Positions 47,303 to 56,087 of a stretch of 64,000 nt of DNA are shown here, piece by piece (within the stretch, counting starts at the first letter, position 1; the number at the start of each line of letters is the position of its first letter). The notes below the pieces were generated by a model, which saw only the letters and a list, made by a program, of their open reading frames with translations, searched no databases and had not been told where the DNA came from. This stretch comes from Pseudomonas sp. ACM7 (GTDB taxonomy: Bacteria > Pseudomonadota > Gammaproteobacteria > Pseudomonadales > Pseudomonadaceae), in assembly GCF_004136015.1 (NCBI RefSeq), contig NZ_CP024866.1, positions 2,601,422 to 2,665,421 of the forward strand, given 5' to 3'. The position numbers were made by a program, and so were the translations under genes.

Positions 47303-49463
47303 CCTAAGAGTTAACTGTATCGTTTCTCCAGTTGAAGGCTCTGAACTATTGGAGAAACCTGTCAGGATTTTGGGCGTAAGAGATGATTTTGTCCTAGTCA
47401 TTGAACTTGGCACAAATCCGACTAAGCCATGGAGGCTAGAGAAGTCTTTATTGGCCGAAGAAATCGATTCCGGTGCGGCGGTGATCAGTCCAGAGATGGT
47501 GCCCGTTCACCTGCTTCGAAGTGACGATGAGTTGAGCGATAATGAAAAAAATAGCCGAGACAAAAATTGGCACCTTGTACGCAGTTTGGTAGAGAATCAG
47601 GATGCCCTAGACATATTGACTTCAAATTTCGGCGCTCTAGTTGCGAATCACGCGATGGAGAAGGGAGTTGAACGGAAGCAAATTTATCGACTTCTTTACC
47701 GATATTGGAGCATGGGGCAGACTCGTAACGCGTTTTTGTGGAATACCATCGCATGTGGCGGCCGAGGAAAGGAAAAAAGCCGTGGCTCTGGAGTTATTCC
47801 TGGTCGGCCAGCTAAATATCTTGGTGTCATTGTTAGCGACGATGGCGCAATTATGCTCGAAAAGCGTCACATGGCCCATATTCGCTTGGCTTACGGGCGT
47901 GTTGCCAGCGGCAAGTGCGGCAAGCTAAAGGACGCTCATAAATGGATGCTGAATAAATTCTACAGGGAAACCAAGCCTGATGGTTCAAAGGGGAACGTTG
48001 TACGAGGCAGTTACCCGTCTATTTACCAGCTGAGATACAATGGGAAATTATTTTTCGACGACCTTTATAAGCTAAAGAAGCGTGGCGGTGCTATTCGCTA
48101 CAACAAAGACCATCGGGCGCTAGTCGGGTCTGCATCTCAAGGGTTAGTCGGCGCAGGCCATAGGTACGAAATAGATTCGACTATTGCGGATGTCTATCTG
48201 GTACATCGTGTTAACAGGCTATGGTTGATCGGGCGACCAGTACTGTACGTTGTGGTGGACACGTTCACCAGAATGATTGTGGGCATACATGTTGGCCTTG
48301 AAGGGCCAAGTTGGAATGGTGCTAGGCACGCTATCTATAATGCCTACACACCCAAAAAAGATTTCTGCAAGCGCTATAACATTGATATTGATGAGGCTGA
48401 CTGGCCATGCTCTCATCTCCCGGTCGAGCTAGTTGCAGATCGCGCCGAACTTCTCAGCTACGCTGGTGAGACGATGACAAACACTCTGGGTACCGCCGTG
48501 AAGATTTTGCCACCTTTTCGGCCAGACTGGAAAAGCATCATTGAGAGCCGCTTTCGTCTGATCAATGAAAACCTGGATTTGAAATTTGTTCCAGGCGGGG
48601 TGGACGCTCGAAAAATGGAACGTGGGGATCGTGACTATCAGCTTGACGCGATCCTCGATATCGATGAATTTACCGAAATGGTGATTGTGGGAGTGCTGGC
48701 TCACAACAAAAGCCTCCGAGTACCTCATCTTCTGAATCGGGAGATGATTGCCGCAGCAGTAGAACCAACTCCGCTAGGCATTTGGAACTGGTCTATGGAG
48801 AACAACCTTCTGAATACCAAGATTGTATCTCCCGCAGAACTAAAAATTGCCTTGCTGCCCTCGCAGGAATGCCGTATCAGCCGAGGTGGAATAAACTTTC
48901 AAGGTGTACAGTATACCTGTCAAACAGCAGTCCGCGGGGAGTGGTTGGAGCGTTCTCATAGTCTTCAAACAAAGTATGTTAGAGTCTTCTACGATCCGAA
49001 CTCTATAGAGAATTGCTGGATAAAATCTAATGCGGGATTCGAGCCTCTTACCATAGTGCCGCAACAACGGCATAAATATGGTGGACTTCGCATGGAGGAG
49101 GTCCTCGATATGATCAAGATCTTGAATCAAGTTTCGCCTGCCGCTCGGTATGAAAATGACAACACTGCAGCGCTACTCAAAGGCCGCCAAGAGGACATTC
49201 TTGATCGGGCAAAAACCAAACGCGCGAACCAAGGTGACCCGAAATCGAACGCTGAATTCAAACGGGACAAGCGCTCAAAGCGTGCTACAGAAGCTCAGAA
49301 TGAGCGCGACCAGCATACCGCTGATCTAAATCAGCTCCGCGTTGTGGATAACCGGCCAGTTGCGGTGGAAACTCAAAAACCAACCACCCAGAAATCCGGT
49401 TCTGCAAGAAGCTCTGCGTTCCTGAAACTGGTAGTCAACGCGGGTAACGAGACCAATCCATGA
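47295..49463 (+). CDS. tnsB: TnsB-like DDE transposase
   Basis: A Mu/Tn7-type integrase-fold transposase that cuts 3' ends and joins them to the target. The start at 47295 (MLSLRVNCIVSPVEGSELLE) has GAGG about 9 bases upstream and overlaps tnsA slightly; a 47238 start is possible but lacks such a site. The 722 residues include N-terminal helix-turn-helix DNA-binding regions and the rve core with Asp294 (YEIDST), Asp382 (VADRAE) and Glu417 (IIESRF). The last two are 35 residues apart, the DD35E pattern. The charged C-terminal tail (RDKRSKRATEAQNERDQHTA) is where TnsB contacts TnsC. Confidence 0.92.
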   Translation: MLSLRVNCIVSPVEGSELLEKPVRILGVRDDFVLVIELGTNPTKPWRLEKSLLAEEIDSGAAVISPEMVPVHLLRSDDELSDNEKNSRDKNWHLVRSLVENQDALDILTSNFGALVANHAMEKGVERKQIYRLLYRYWSMGQTRNAFLWNTIACGGRGKEKSRGSGVIPGRPAKYLGVIVSDDGAIMLEKRHMAHIRLAYGRVASGKCGKLKDAHKWMLNKFYRETKPDGSKGNVVRGSYPSIYQLRYNGKLFFDDLYKLKKRGGAIRYNKDHRALVGSASQGLVGAGHRYEIDSTIADVYLVHRVNRLWLIGRPVLYVVVDTFTRMIVGIHVGLEGPSWNGARHAIYNAYTPKKDFCKRYNIDIDEADWPCSHLPVELVADRAELLSYAGETMTNTLGTAVKILPPFRPDWKSIIESRFRLINENLDLKFVPGGVDARKMERGDRDYQLDAILDIDEFTEMVIVGVLAHNKSLRVPHLLNREMIAAAVEPTPLGIWNWSMENNLLNTKIVSPAELKIALLPSQECRISRGGINFQGVQYTCQTAVRGEWLERSHSLQTKYVRVFYDPNSIENCWIKSNAGFEPLTIVPQQRHKYGGLRMEEVLDMIKILNQVSPAARYENDNTAALLKGRQEDILDRAKTKRANQGDPKSNAEFKRDKRSKRATEAQNERDQHTADLNQLRVVDNRPVAVETQKPTTQKSGSARSSAFLKLVVNAGNETNP

Positions 49464-50905
49464 GTGACTTCAGCTTTGCTCCTGCTGATTACATCCCGAC
49501 CGGGATGCCTCAATACGATGGCAACCCCCTGATCGAGTGCCTCCCCAAAATTCTGTCGGACGTTGATGTTGTCAGGCGCATTGGAAATCTTCCAACAAGG
49601 CCCGACGAGGCAGAGCGGGCCTTGGATCCTAAGCTTCGTGGACATGGTATCAACAGGCTGAAAGACGTCGTTGTGCCCTTTGAAATCCACCTGCGGCTTG
49701 AGGATGTGTTCAGCCAGCTGGTCCGATATGGATATACCGGACGCAATCCGTTGCTTGCGTCATCCGTCAGGCACCGCCTACCTTCCTCTGCTGAGATTAA
49801 GGGCCTGGGGTTCATGTCCACAGCTGAGACGATGACGTTGATAGGGTTAAGTGGTATGGGCAAAACAACCGCACTTAACTCCATCGCCAAGCTTTATCCG
49901 CAGGTCATCAGCCATAGTAAGTACAAGCAGCAGATCTTCATCGAGACGCAGGTGGTCTGGCTCAAGATCGAGTGCCCGCACGACGGTTCCCTACGAGGGT
50001 TTTGCGCGGCGTTCTTCTCGGCATTGGATGCTGCGTTAGGTATCGAGAAGTATTCGGGCAGAGGCGCTACGGGCCGCAGCATCAGTGTCATGCTTCAACA
50101 CATCAGTCAGTTGTGCAAAACCTACTTCATTGGCGCCCTCATCATTGATGAGATGCAACATCTTTGCTCGTCCCGAGGTGGGCAAGACCGCGAAAAACTA
50201 CTCAACTTTTTCGTGACGCTATCAAATGACGCCGGCGTCCCACTGGTCCATGTCGGCACAAACGCAATGCTTCCGCTGTTTTCTGGTGTTTTGCGAAATG
50301 CCCGGCGAGCGGCGGGAATGGGACCGATATCCTTTGACAGGTTCACCGAGGATGATCCGTTTTGGGCGCATCTGGTGTCACAGCTTTGGGCCTATGACTG
50401 GACAAGGTCCCGTGCTCCGTTAACGGACGAACTCCTTTCCAAAATCTACGATCTCACCCAAGGCAACACAGATTTCCTGGCCAAGCTTCTAATGCTTGCT
50501 CAAAGACACGCGATTTGGGAAGGCATGGACTCGGTCACGCCTGAGGTTCTGCAGCAGGTGTATGACAATCAGATGAGGCTTCTGCACAAGCCCATTGAGG
50601 CTCTACGAAGTGGTGATCCGCTGCAGATAGCCGACTTTGAGGACATGATGCCTACAAAGGATCAGATCGCTCAGATGATGAATTACGATTTGGCGCGTCG
50701 AGCCGATCGGACACACCTTTCACTGATTGCTCAGGCTGCGATCGCATCCGCTGTACCTACCGATAAGCCAGCCACGAAGGCTGTTAGTAGGCCGGTGATT
50801 CCGGTCGCCGGCGAGTCTGCACCTAGTGTCCATTTTTCCAAGGGCGAGGACGTGCAGACTCAACTTGAGCAGCGTGGTTGGGTTGATAAGGACTCTGCCT
50901 GGTGA
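49460..50905 (+). CDS. tnsC: TnsC-like AAA+ transposition regulator
   Basis: The ATPase that links the target selector to the TnsAB transposase and enforces target immunity. It has 481 residues, with Walker A GLSGMGKTTALNSI (Lys135), Walker B GALIIDEMQHL (Asp230, Glu231) and a sensor region VPLVHVGTNAMLPLF near 260. The N-terminal 100 residues (PADYIPTGMPQYDGNPLIEC) resemble the TnsD-contact extension of TnsC. The ATG overlaps the tnsB stop (ATGA), so the two are coupled. Confidence 0.92.
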   Translation: MSDFSFAPADYIPTGMPQYDGNPLIECLPKILSDVDVVRRIGNLPTRPDEAERALDPKLRGHGINRLKDVVVPFEIHLRLEDVFSQLVRYGYTGRNPLLASSVRHRLPSSAEIKGLGFMSTAETMTLIGLSGMGKTTALNSIAKLYPQVISHSKYKQQIFIETQVVWLKIECPHDGSLRGFCAAFFSALDAALGIEKYSGRGATGRSISVMLQHISQLCKTYFIGALIIDEMQHLCSSRGGQDREKLLNFFVTLSNDAGVPLVHVGTNAMLPLFSGVLRNARRAAGMGPISFDRFTEDDPFWAHLVSQLWAYDWTRSRAPLTDELLSKIYDLTQGNTDFLAKLLMLAQRHAIWEGMDSVTPEVLQQVYDNQMRLLHKPIEALRSGDPLQIADFEDMMPTKDQIAQMMNYDLARRADRTHLSLIAQAAIASAVPTDKPATKAVSRPVIPVAGESAPSVHFSKGEDVQTQLEQRGWVDKDSAW

Positions 50906-50929
50906 CATGGTTCGCGGGAGCCCAAGTCA

Positions 50930-52402
50930 ATGGAGCGCTTGCTTGTTTTTCCCCGGTCATTTCCCGATGAATCGCTATACAGTTTGGCCGTCCGTTACCA
51001 CAGGCTGACTGCGAACGACAGTTATCGCCAGACAAGCCAGGAGCTTTTTGGCACGTATTCGAGAACTTGTGGCTCGATCTTACCCTGCTGTTTACACGGA
51101 CTTTCCAAGCGATTAGCAGGGTTTTATTCGGTAGCAGAGCTGATCGACTGCTTCACGCTTTTGCCCCTCTATCAGCCCTTTCTCGATGATGCGGCGTATG
51201 AAGGGGCCAAAGCTGCCATGGCTGGCAATCGTGGCACGGGCTTAAAGATGAGCTTGGGAATTACTGCCTCGCGGTTCCTCAAACACGCGTCTTTCAGGTA
51301 CTGCGAGAGCTGTGTTCAAGACGATACCCAGAGGTATGGAGTCGCTTACTGGCATCGTATTCATCTGTCACCAGGCACTTGCGTCTGTCCATACCACGGA
51401 GAGGTTCTTTGGTCTCTGACCTTCCCGCATAGTTCAGACTGGCGCTGTATGTTGCTACCGGGTGAGTCGGTTGGAACTCCTGTGATGGATTCTTATGGTG
51501 CAACGGCTGCTGGTACCGTCGCAGAAATGCAGCTCTGGGGACTCGAACACCCTTCGAGCGTAAGGGCGCTTTTAAACGGGGGCTTCTTGAAACACCGTCT
51601 GGTGGAACTAGGTTTTTTTCAATCAGGTAGAATCAGAGAGAAAATATTCAGGCCCTTTTTGATGGAGAGGCTCAAACACTGCCCAAGCACCAATGAGTTT
51701 CAGGAGATCACTTACTCATGCGATTGGGTGTTGCGGATGTTGCATCCGCGCAGATCAATCGTGCAACCGTTGAAATTTTACCTCCTTTGTTGGCTGCTTG
51801 AGTTGGGATTAGGCGAGCTCCAGTCCTTCTGTCCACTGGCTAAAGCTGGCAACGAATATGTGCCAAGGCGCAACAATACGAACAAGACTCTCGATGATGC
51901 TGAGCTTGAGGCGCACCGATCAGTATTTTTAAGCTGTTCGAACTCCAAGTGCCACGATAAGCCTGGTTATCAGTGGCTGTACCGTCATGATAGAGAATGG
52001 TTAAAAGAATATGTCACTTCCCACCCTTTTTTGAGGGAGCGCGAAAGCCAGATCGACTGGGAAGCTAGAGACACTGCTCTTGCTCGCGACTTGCTAATTG
52101 CAAATGAGCAGATAATGTCCATAAGTGGTAAGCCTCAAAAGATCACGCGATCTTCGTTAGTCAGGCAGATAGGTCAAAGCCATGATTTCCTGAGAAGACC
52201 CTCTAAATTCCCCAAAAGTATTCTCTTGATGAACGGCCTACTCGAATCTGATCATGATTATCAGATTCGCAAAGTTAGGTGGGCGGTTAAGAATTTTTTG
52301 CTATCTGAACGATGCGCTACAAGTGTGGTATTTAAGTATGCCGGAATCAGAAAGGCTCATATGACTGAAGCTGAAATACTCAGCATTTTGTCCACAGTCT
52401 AA
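50930..52402 (+). CDS. tnsD: TnsD-like target-site selector (TniQ family)
   Basis: A 490-residue TniQ-family protein expected to bind the glmS 3' end and recruit TnsC. The N-terminal TniQ block is LLVFPRSFPDESLYSLAVRY. A CCCH-type zinc finger is visible: Cys125 and Cys128 in RYCESCVQDD, then YWHRIHLSPG, then Cys153 and His156 in CVCPYHGEVL. The length is close to Tn7 TnsD (508). Its presence fits the element's position at attTn7. The stop lies one base from the stop of the convergent second TniQ gene. Confidence 0.9.
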   Translation: MERLLVFPRSFPDESLYSLAVRYHRLTANDSYRQTSQELFGTYSRTCGSILPCCLHGLSKRLAGFYSVAELIDCFTLLPLYQPFLDDAAYEGAKAAMAGNRGTGLKMSLGITASRFLKHASFRYCESCVQDDTQRYGVAYWHRIHLSPGTCVCPYHGEVLWSLTFPHSSDWRCMLLPGESVGTPVMDSYGATAAGTVAEMQLWGLEHPSSVRALLNGGFLKHRLVELGFFQSGRIREKIFRPFLMERLKHCPSTNEFQEITYSCDWVLRMLHPRRSIVQPLKFYLLCWLLELGLGELQSFCPLAKAGNEYVPRRNNTNKTLDDAELEAHRSVFLSCSNSKCHDKPGYQWLYRHDREWLKEYVTSHPFLRERESQIDWEARDTALARDLLIANEQIMSISGKPQKITRSSLVRQIGQSHDFLRRPSKFPKSILLMNGLLESDHDYQIRKVRWAVKNFLLSERCATSVVFKYAGIRKAHMTEAEILSILSTV

Positions 52403-52403
52403 G

Positions 52404-53285
52404 CTAGTTAATAGGAGTGTATCGCTGTACTTGATAACTGCGTAATGAGTTTATTTCCGTACTTAAAAAATCGATGGATTTTTTATTCGTTATTAGATCA
52501 AGATATTTTTCCGCACTCTCGCAGGCTAAGAAGGCAAGTATGGCGAACGTATCATCGGATAAAGTTTGATAAGATGCGCTTTTTGCTCGTATTCCCAGTT
52601 CACGTCTTATGATCTCAATTAAGTTTTCTTCTTGTATGTATGCGTTTCTATATTTAACCATTAAACTGCCCTGTACGAGTCCGTCAACGATATGCCGTTT
52701 GAGAGTGATACCATTGTAGTTCAAAAGTTCAGCGATAAATTTTGAATAAAGACGGTTTGCAGAGTTTGGCTGATATATCGGTTTTTTATATTTCCTACTG
52801 CATAGTCCAAATTTAGTTATATCATGCTTGGCGATAGATACTGAGCAGGTTGGACATATATCGATCAGCTCTGATCCATGAACGCTGCAAAGCCGCACAG
52901 AGAATTGTACATTTCTACGATGTATGTATGCGGTTCCATGAGTGTCAAAATCTTCGAACACGCAATCAGTACAAATTTTTTTCCATCTTGTAGGGGTGAC
53001 TATGGTATTAGAGCGAGACCTTCCTAGGGCCGCGGTGAGGGGGTATAAAGTATGTTTATTTAGAATCTCTTCAGAAATATTTTGCTCGATAAAAAAAGGA
53101 GGAAACTCAAATTTTGCATAATCTCTAAATTCCGCCTTATGCCCAAAACTGAACCCGAATCCTTCTCTGGGTATTGGCTTTATCAAGAAGTCCTCGAGTT
53201 TAAGCGAATTAATGCCGAGCAATTCGTTACCTCTTTTTAATGCCGATGCGACATACTCTCCTGGCAATGGAGTGAAGATCTTCAT
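52404..53285 (-). CDS. second TniQ-family protein, convergent to tnsD
   Basis: A 293-residue protein with the TniQ layout: N-terminal FTPLPGEYVASALKRGNELL, then WKKICTDCVFEDFDTHG with Cys105 and Cys108, YIHRRNVQF, and LCSVHGSELIDICPTC with Cys133, His136, Cys144 and Cys147, a double zinc-knuckle. It is about 200 residues shorter than the neighbouring TnsD, and lower in GC than tnsABC. It reads from the opposite strand. In other Tn7-like families a second, short TniQ serves a different targeting route. Here that is an inference: no CRISPR array or Cas gene is present, and the DNA-binding half may be reduced. It could instead be a decaying acquired copy, although the frame is intact. Confidence 0.8.
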   Translation of the reverse strand: MKIFTPLPGEYVASALKRGNELLGINSLKLEDFLIKPIPREGFGFSFGHKAEFRDYAKFEFPPFFIEQNISEEILNKHTLYPLTAALGRSRSNTIVTPTRWKKICTDCVFEDFDTHGTAYIHRRNVQFSVRLCSVHGSELIDICPTCSVSIAKHDITKFGLCSRKYKKPIYQPNSANRLYSKFIAELLNYNGITLKRHIVDGLVQGSLMVKYRNAYIQEENLIEIIRRELGIRAKSASYQTLSDDTFAILAFLACESAEKYLDLITNKKSIDFLSTEINSLRSYQVQRYTPIN

Positions 53286-53323
53286 GTGTTATTTCCGTGT
53301 TTAGAGACTTGTAAAATAGTACG

Positions 53324-53375
53324 GTGAATGAATTCGCGGCCATCTTACGTGATTACTGGCAGAATCATCATTCAC
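53324..53375. repeat. 8-bp inverted repeat at the edge of the truncated ATPase gene
   Basis: GTGAATGA (53324-53331) and TCATTCAC (53368-53375) are exact inverse copies. The second ends on the stop codon of the truncated ATPase frame. It may be a recombination scar or chance. Confidence 0.35.
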
Positions 53376-53692
53376 TATTTTTTCAACAGTAAGCACACCT
53401 CAAAGCTGATAGGTATGCCAAAAGTAAACCAAAGTCCTGGCTGCCCCATCACAAATTGCTTTGAGGTCAGTGCGGTTCCGCCAAAGCCAACCCGGCGCAT
53501 TTCCTCGTTTTCAGATCCAAGAAACAGAAGCTTGATCGCATTCAGCAGGCTTGTTTTACCAGCGCCGTTTCGCCCCGCGATGACAATCATATTTCGCGCG
53601 GCGGTACAACCGCTTAGATCAATTCGGCTGAGTCCTACATATGCGAAAATGTTTTCGACTTCCAGTGAAGTGAACTCAATAGGATCGCTCAC
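53375..53692 (-). pseudogene. N-terminal fragment of an SMC/DndD-type AAA ATPase
   Basis: 105 codons that begin like DNA-repair or DNA-modification ATPases: EFTSLEVENIFAYVGLSRID, then Walker A VIAGRNGAGKTSLLNAIKLL (about 36-55), then RRVGFGGTALTSKQFV. Intact relatives such as DndD or RecN-like proteins run to several hundred residues with coiled coils and a C-terminal Walker B. Here the resemblance stops near residue 85 and a short unrelated tail (ISFEVCLLLKK) ends the frame. The gene is therefore a 5' fragment cut off on the side facing the second TniQ gene. Its start overlaps the stop of the small gene at 53689-53886. Confidence 0.7.
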
Positions 53693-53886
53693 GATTTGCT
53701 CTGCCTAAGGGCCGCCTGGTCAAGGATTTGACCAACATTGCGAGAAAATTCAGCCTTCGCGCCATAATTTGCAAAAGTGGTAAATTTTTCGGCCAACCCG
53801 AGTAGCTCTTCAAGTAGGTCTGGGTCGACGCCAAACTCCGCTGCCGCTTCAGCGATTAGCTCGCGGTCCTTGTTCTCACCGGTCAT
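53689..53886 (-). CDS. small acidic protein coupled to the truncated ATPase
   Basis: 65 residues, strongly acidic and helical in the first half (NKDRELIAEAAAEFGVDPDL, LLEELLGLAEKF). It overlaps the ATPase start by four bases, so they form one translation unit reading leftward. Small proteins of this kind precede SMC-like ATPases in some DNA-modification or defence loci; that link is by position and type only. No function can be assigned, and with the partner truncated it is probably non-functional. Confidence 0.55.
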   Translation of the reverse strand: MTGENKDRELIAEAAAEFGVDPDLLEELLGLAEKFTTFANYGAKAEFSRNVGQILDQAALRQSKS

Positions 53887-54518
53887 CCGGCCTCCCTTAA
53901 TCGCTCTGCCAAATCAGAAGTAAAATCCCTTGAAACGGTCGAACGTAGAGTTATCTATCGGTCCACCTAAGAAGATGCCCAGTGACACTTCCCGTATAGC
54001 ATGAATTGGGACAATCCACGCTGCAAGCAGCCCTACTTATTCGGTAGCGCTGTTGGAACAATCACCGTAAGCGTCTGGTGAACCCATTGAGCCAAAGTTG
54101 AGCGTGGGATCGCCAAGCCGGCTTGACCAAAAATCGATCCTGACGGTAAACAGGCAGATGGGCAGCAAACTTCGCGATCATGGCATGGGCAAGTAGCCCG
54201 GCGGTCGGCATACCCTTGTCGATGACCTGCGCCGGAACGGGTGCCTGGACCAGCGTTTCGCAGTCATCACAGACCCATTTGCCACGGACATGGCGCTTTG
54301 CGGGGCCGGGTAGATGACTTGTCGGACGGATACACAGTTGCACCCTAATTAGTGAGCTATTATCCAATGATCGCTACGGCCTCGAAGCAAAACTCTCCCC
54401 TACGGCTGTGTAGCTGGCTCACGAATTGAGTCGGCATGTGAAGTTAGTTCTCCACTTGGGGTGTTGCTTTCTAAGCGTTGTGCGTCATACGAATTGTGCT
54501 CGGCAAAGGGAATTCCAT
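53887..54518. other. gene-poor stretch with an IS66 remnant
   Basis: Besides the IS66 fragment described separately, I see no coding potential here. The promoter of the ferritin-like/CTQ-oxidase operon should lie in its right part (about 54370-54510). Confidence 0.5.
54040..54367 (-). pseudogene. IS66-family transposase (TnpC) remnant, frameshifted
   Basis: The minus strand reads HVRGKWVCDDCETLVQAPVP, then VIDKGMPTAGLLAHAMIAKF and AAHLPVYRQ, the zinc-ribbon and linker region of IS66 TnpC. The frame then shifts by one base in a T run near 54133, after which the other frame continues FGQAGLAIPRSTLAQWV. At 54067-54083 the sequence GTAAGCGTCTGGTGAAC resembles an IS66 terminal repeat, so most of the transposase (both ends of the gene) has been deleted. 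It is dead. Confidence 0.8.
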
Positions 54519-56045
54519 ATGCAGAGGCTTAATGATCGGGCGACCTACCGCTGGAGTGGGGACATTGCACAACCAGCTACTACCATTGCTGGCAGACCCG
54601 CCAGATCTTTTGAGTTCCAAGCGGAGAGCGATCTCGGGATAGCCCGTGACCAATGGTCAGAGTTGGAGTTGACCAGCGGGAAGCGCATGTTTCCCATTGG
54701 ACCGATGTCGATGTTCGAGGCTCTGAACACTCTCGGTTTGCCAGTATCCAATCTCCCCCCCGATAAAGAACTGATCGATCTGCTCCTCAACGCAGCCGAG
54801 ATCGAGCACGGTCTAATGGTCCAGTACATGTATGCTGCGGCCACTGCGGGCGAATCAGACATAGCGGGCTACTTGCGTCGTATCGCAATAGAAGAGATGG
54901 GCCACTTTCTTACGGTGCAGAACCTACTCGTCTCCTTTGGCTCCTCACCACATCTTAGAAGCTTGGACTGGGTCGATACGCACTTTTTCAAGCCGTTCGA
55001 CTTTAAGCTTGAGGCGGCATCTAAATTCTCTCTAGCAAAGTACTGTGCTTCCGAGATGCCAGACCTCAATTCTCCGCACTTCGACGAGCAGCAGCGTCAA
55101 GATCTGCCCCAAATTCTAGTGGATGCCACCAACTCCACCGGCGGCGCTAGTGTGGAAGCTCATCGGGTCGGCTTGCTCTACATGAAGATCTACTGGCTGC
55201 TTCGTGACTCCGATGAACCGATGCCAGAGGGGCAGGTTGAGCCCTGGGATTCCTTCCCTGTTGATCAAGTGGCGGCCATAGTCCCTGGCGTGCACGTTAG
55301 CGATAACCTTCTGCAGGCCGACCGCGCCGTACACAACGGCCTTCTGGAACATTGGGAAAGGCCCGGTCGCGCACTGAAGATATTTCCAGTGCGCAGTCGG
55401 GCTGAAGCCCTTCAAGCAATTGTCGAGGTCTCGGCGCAGGGTGAAGGTTTCAGCAGCAGTCCGAACGGCCATTTTGACAAATTCGTTAAGGCATGGCGGT
55501 CGGCCAAGCTCACCGATCCGGTCACTTCATCATTTACCCAGAATCCTTGGTATAGGGAGCCCGGTGCTGCATCTGTCACGCATGACGGGGACGAAATCAC
55601 TAATCCCCTTGCCGTGGCTTTCGCGCGGCTCGGAGATAGATCGTATGAGGTTGTGGTTCTGACAATCGCGCTCTATCTGCTGCTACCAACTGGTGCGCCG
55701 GATAGTGTGCGTCGCCGACTGGCTAATGCGTCCATTGAGTGCATGAAACAATGCTTGGCGACCGCGACTCGCAATCTGGGCGAGCTCCCCGCAACGCTGG
55801 GTGCACCCGGAGTGCCAAAGAAATGCGGAATGCCGTATATGCGAGGGCCATTGCTGATAAGTGATAGCGCATCGGCCGTATTTACCCGCATTGAGGTGCT
55901 AAAGACAGAGGTGATTCAGATAGCGGGGCAGGTCGCCATGCTGAGTGACACTTCTCAACTTTTCATCGACGAAGCAGCAGCTGTGGCTAAGGCCATGGCC
56001 GATTACGTATGGCCTGATGTCGCCGCCGCAGGTGCGCTCGTCTGA
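54519..56045 (+). CDS. ferritin-like (VioB/iminophenylpyruvate dimer synthase-like) protein
   Basis: A 508-residue protein, first gene of a three-gene operon. The start at 54519 has AAAGGGA about 7 bases upstream; an earlier codon at 54426 would add 31 residues with no family features. Near residue 85-150 a ferritin-like four-helix core is visible: AAEIEHGLMVQYMYAAATAG, then RRIAIEEMGHFLTVQNLLVS, with Glu and His in the EIEH and EEMGH iron-ligand positions. This is the domain found in VioB-type iminophenylpyruvate dimer synthases. The C-terminal half (VVLTIALYLLLPTGAPDSVR) is not recognised. It is followed by a quinocofactor oxidase, so it may act on the oxidase product or supply iron chemistry. 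That role is inference. Confidence 0.75.
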   Translation: MQRLNDRATYRWSGDIAQPATTIAGRPARSFEFQAESDLGIARDQWSELELTSGKRMFPIGPMSMFEALNTLGLPVSNLPPDKELIDLLLNAAEIEHGLMVQYMYAAATAGESDIAGYLRRIAIEEMGHFLTVQNLLVSFGSSPHLRSLDWVDTHFFKPFDFKLEAASKFSLAKYCASEMPDLNSPHFDEQQRQDLPQILVDATNSTGGASVEAHRVGLLYMKIYWLLRDSDEPMPEGQVEPWDSFPVDQVAAIVPGVHVSDNLLQADRAVHNGLLEHWERPGRALKIFPVRSRAEALQAIVEVSAQGEGFSSSPNGHFDKFVKAWRSAKLTDPVTSSFTQNPWYREPGAASVTHDGDEITNPLAVAFARLGDRSYEVVVLTIALYLLLPTGAPDSVRRRLANASIECMKQCLATATRNLGELPATLGAPGVPKKCGMPYMRGPLLISDSASAVFTRIEVLKTEVIQIAGQVAMLSDTSQLFIDEAAAVAKAMADYVWPDVAAAGALV

Positions 56046-56087
56046 CAGTTTTCTTCTGCTTCATCTGTTCCAAGGGAGGGGTAAGGT

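Larger units (their letters stand above)
46158..53320 (+). mobile_element. Tn7-like transposon core (tnsABCD plus a second tniQ)
   Basis: From the right end through tnsA, tnsB, tnsC and tnsD, plus a convergent second TniQ gene, base composition is clearly more AT-rich than the flanking chromosome. Only one perfect DnaA 9-mer falls here, in tnsB. No tnsE-like gene is seen and no left end was recognised, so the right boundary given is only the approximate end of transposition-related coding. The gene order and the glmS-proximal orientation match Tn7. Confidence 0.8.

Noticed and set aside
53286..54518. possible tnsE gene between the second tniQ and the oxidase operon
   Set aside because: Only a truncated ATPase, a 65-residue frame and IS66 scraps are found; nothing of TnsE size is open.
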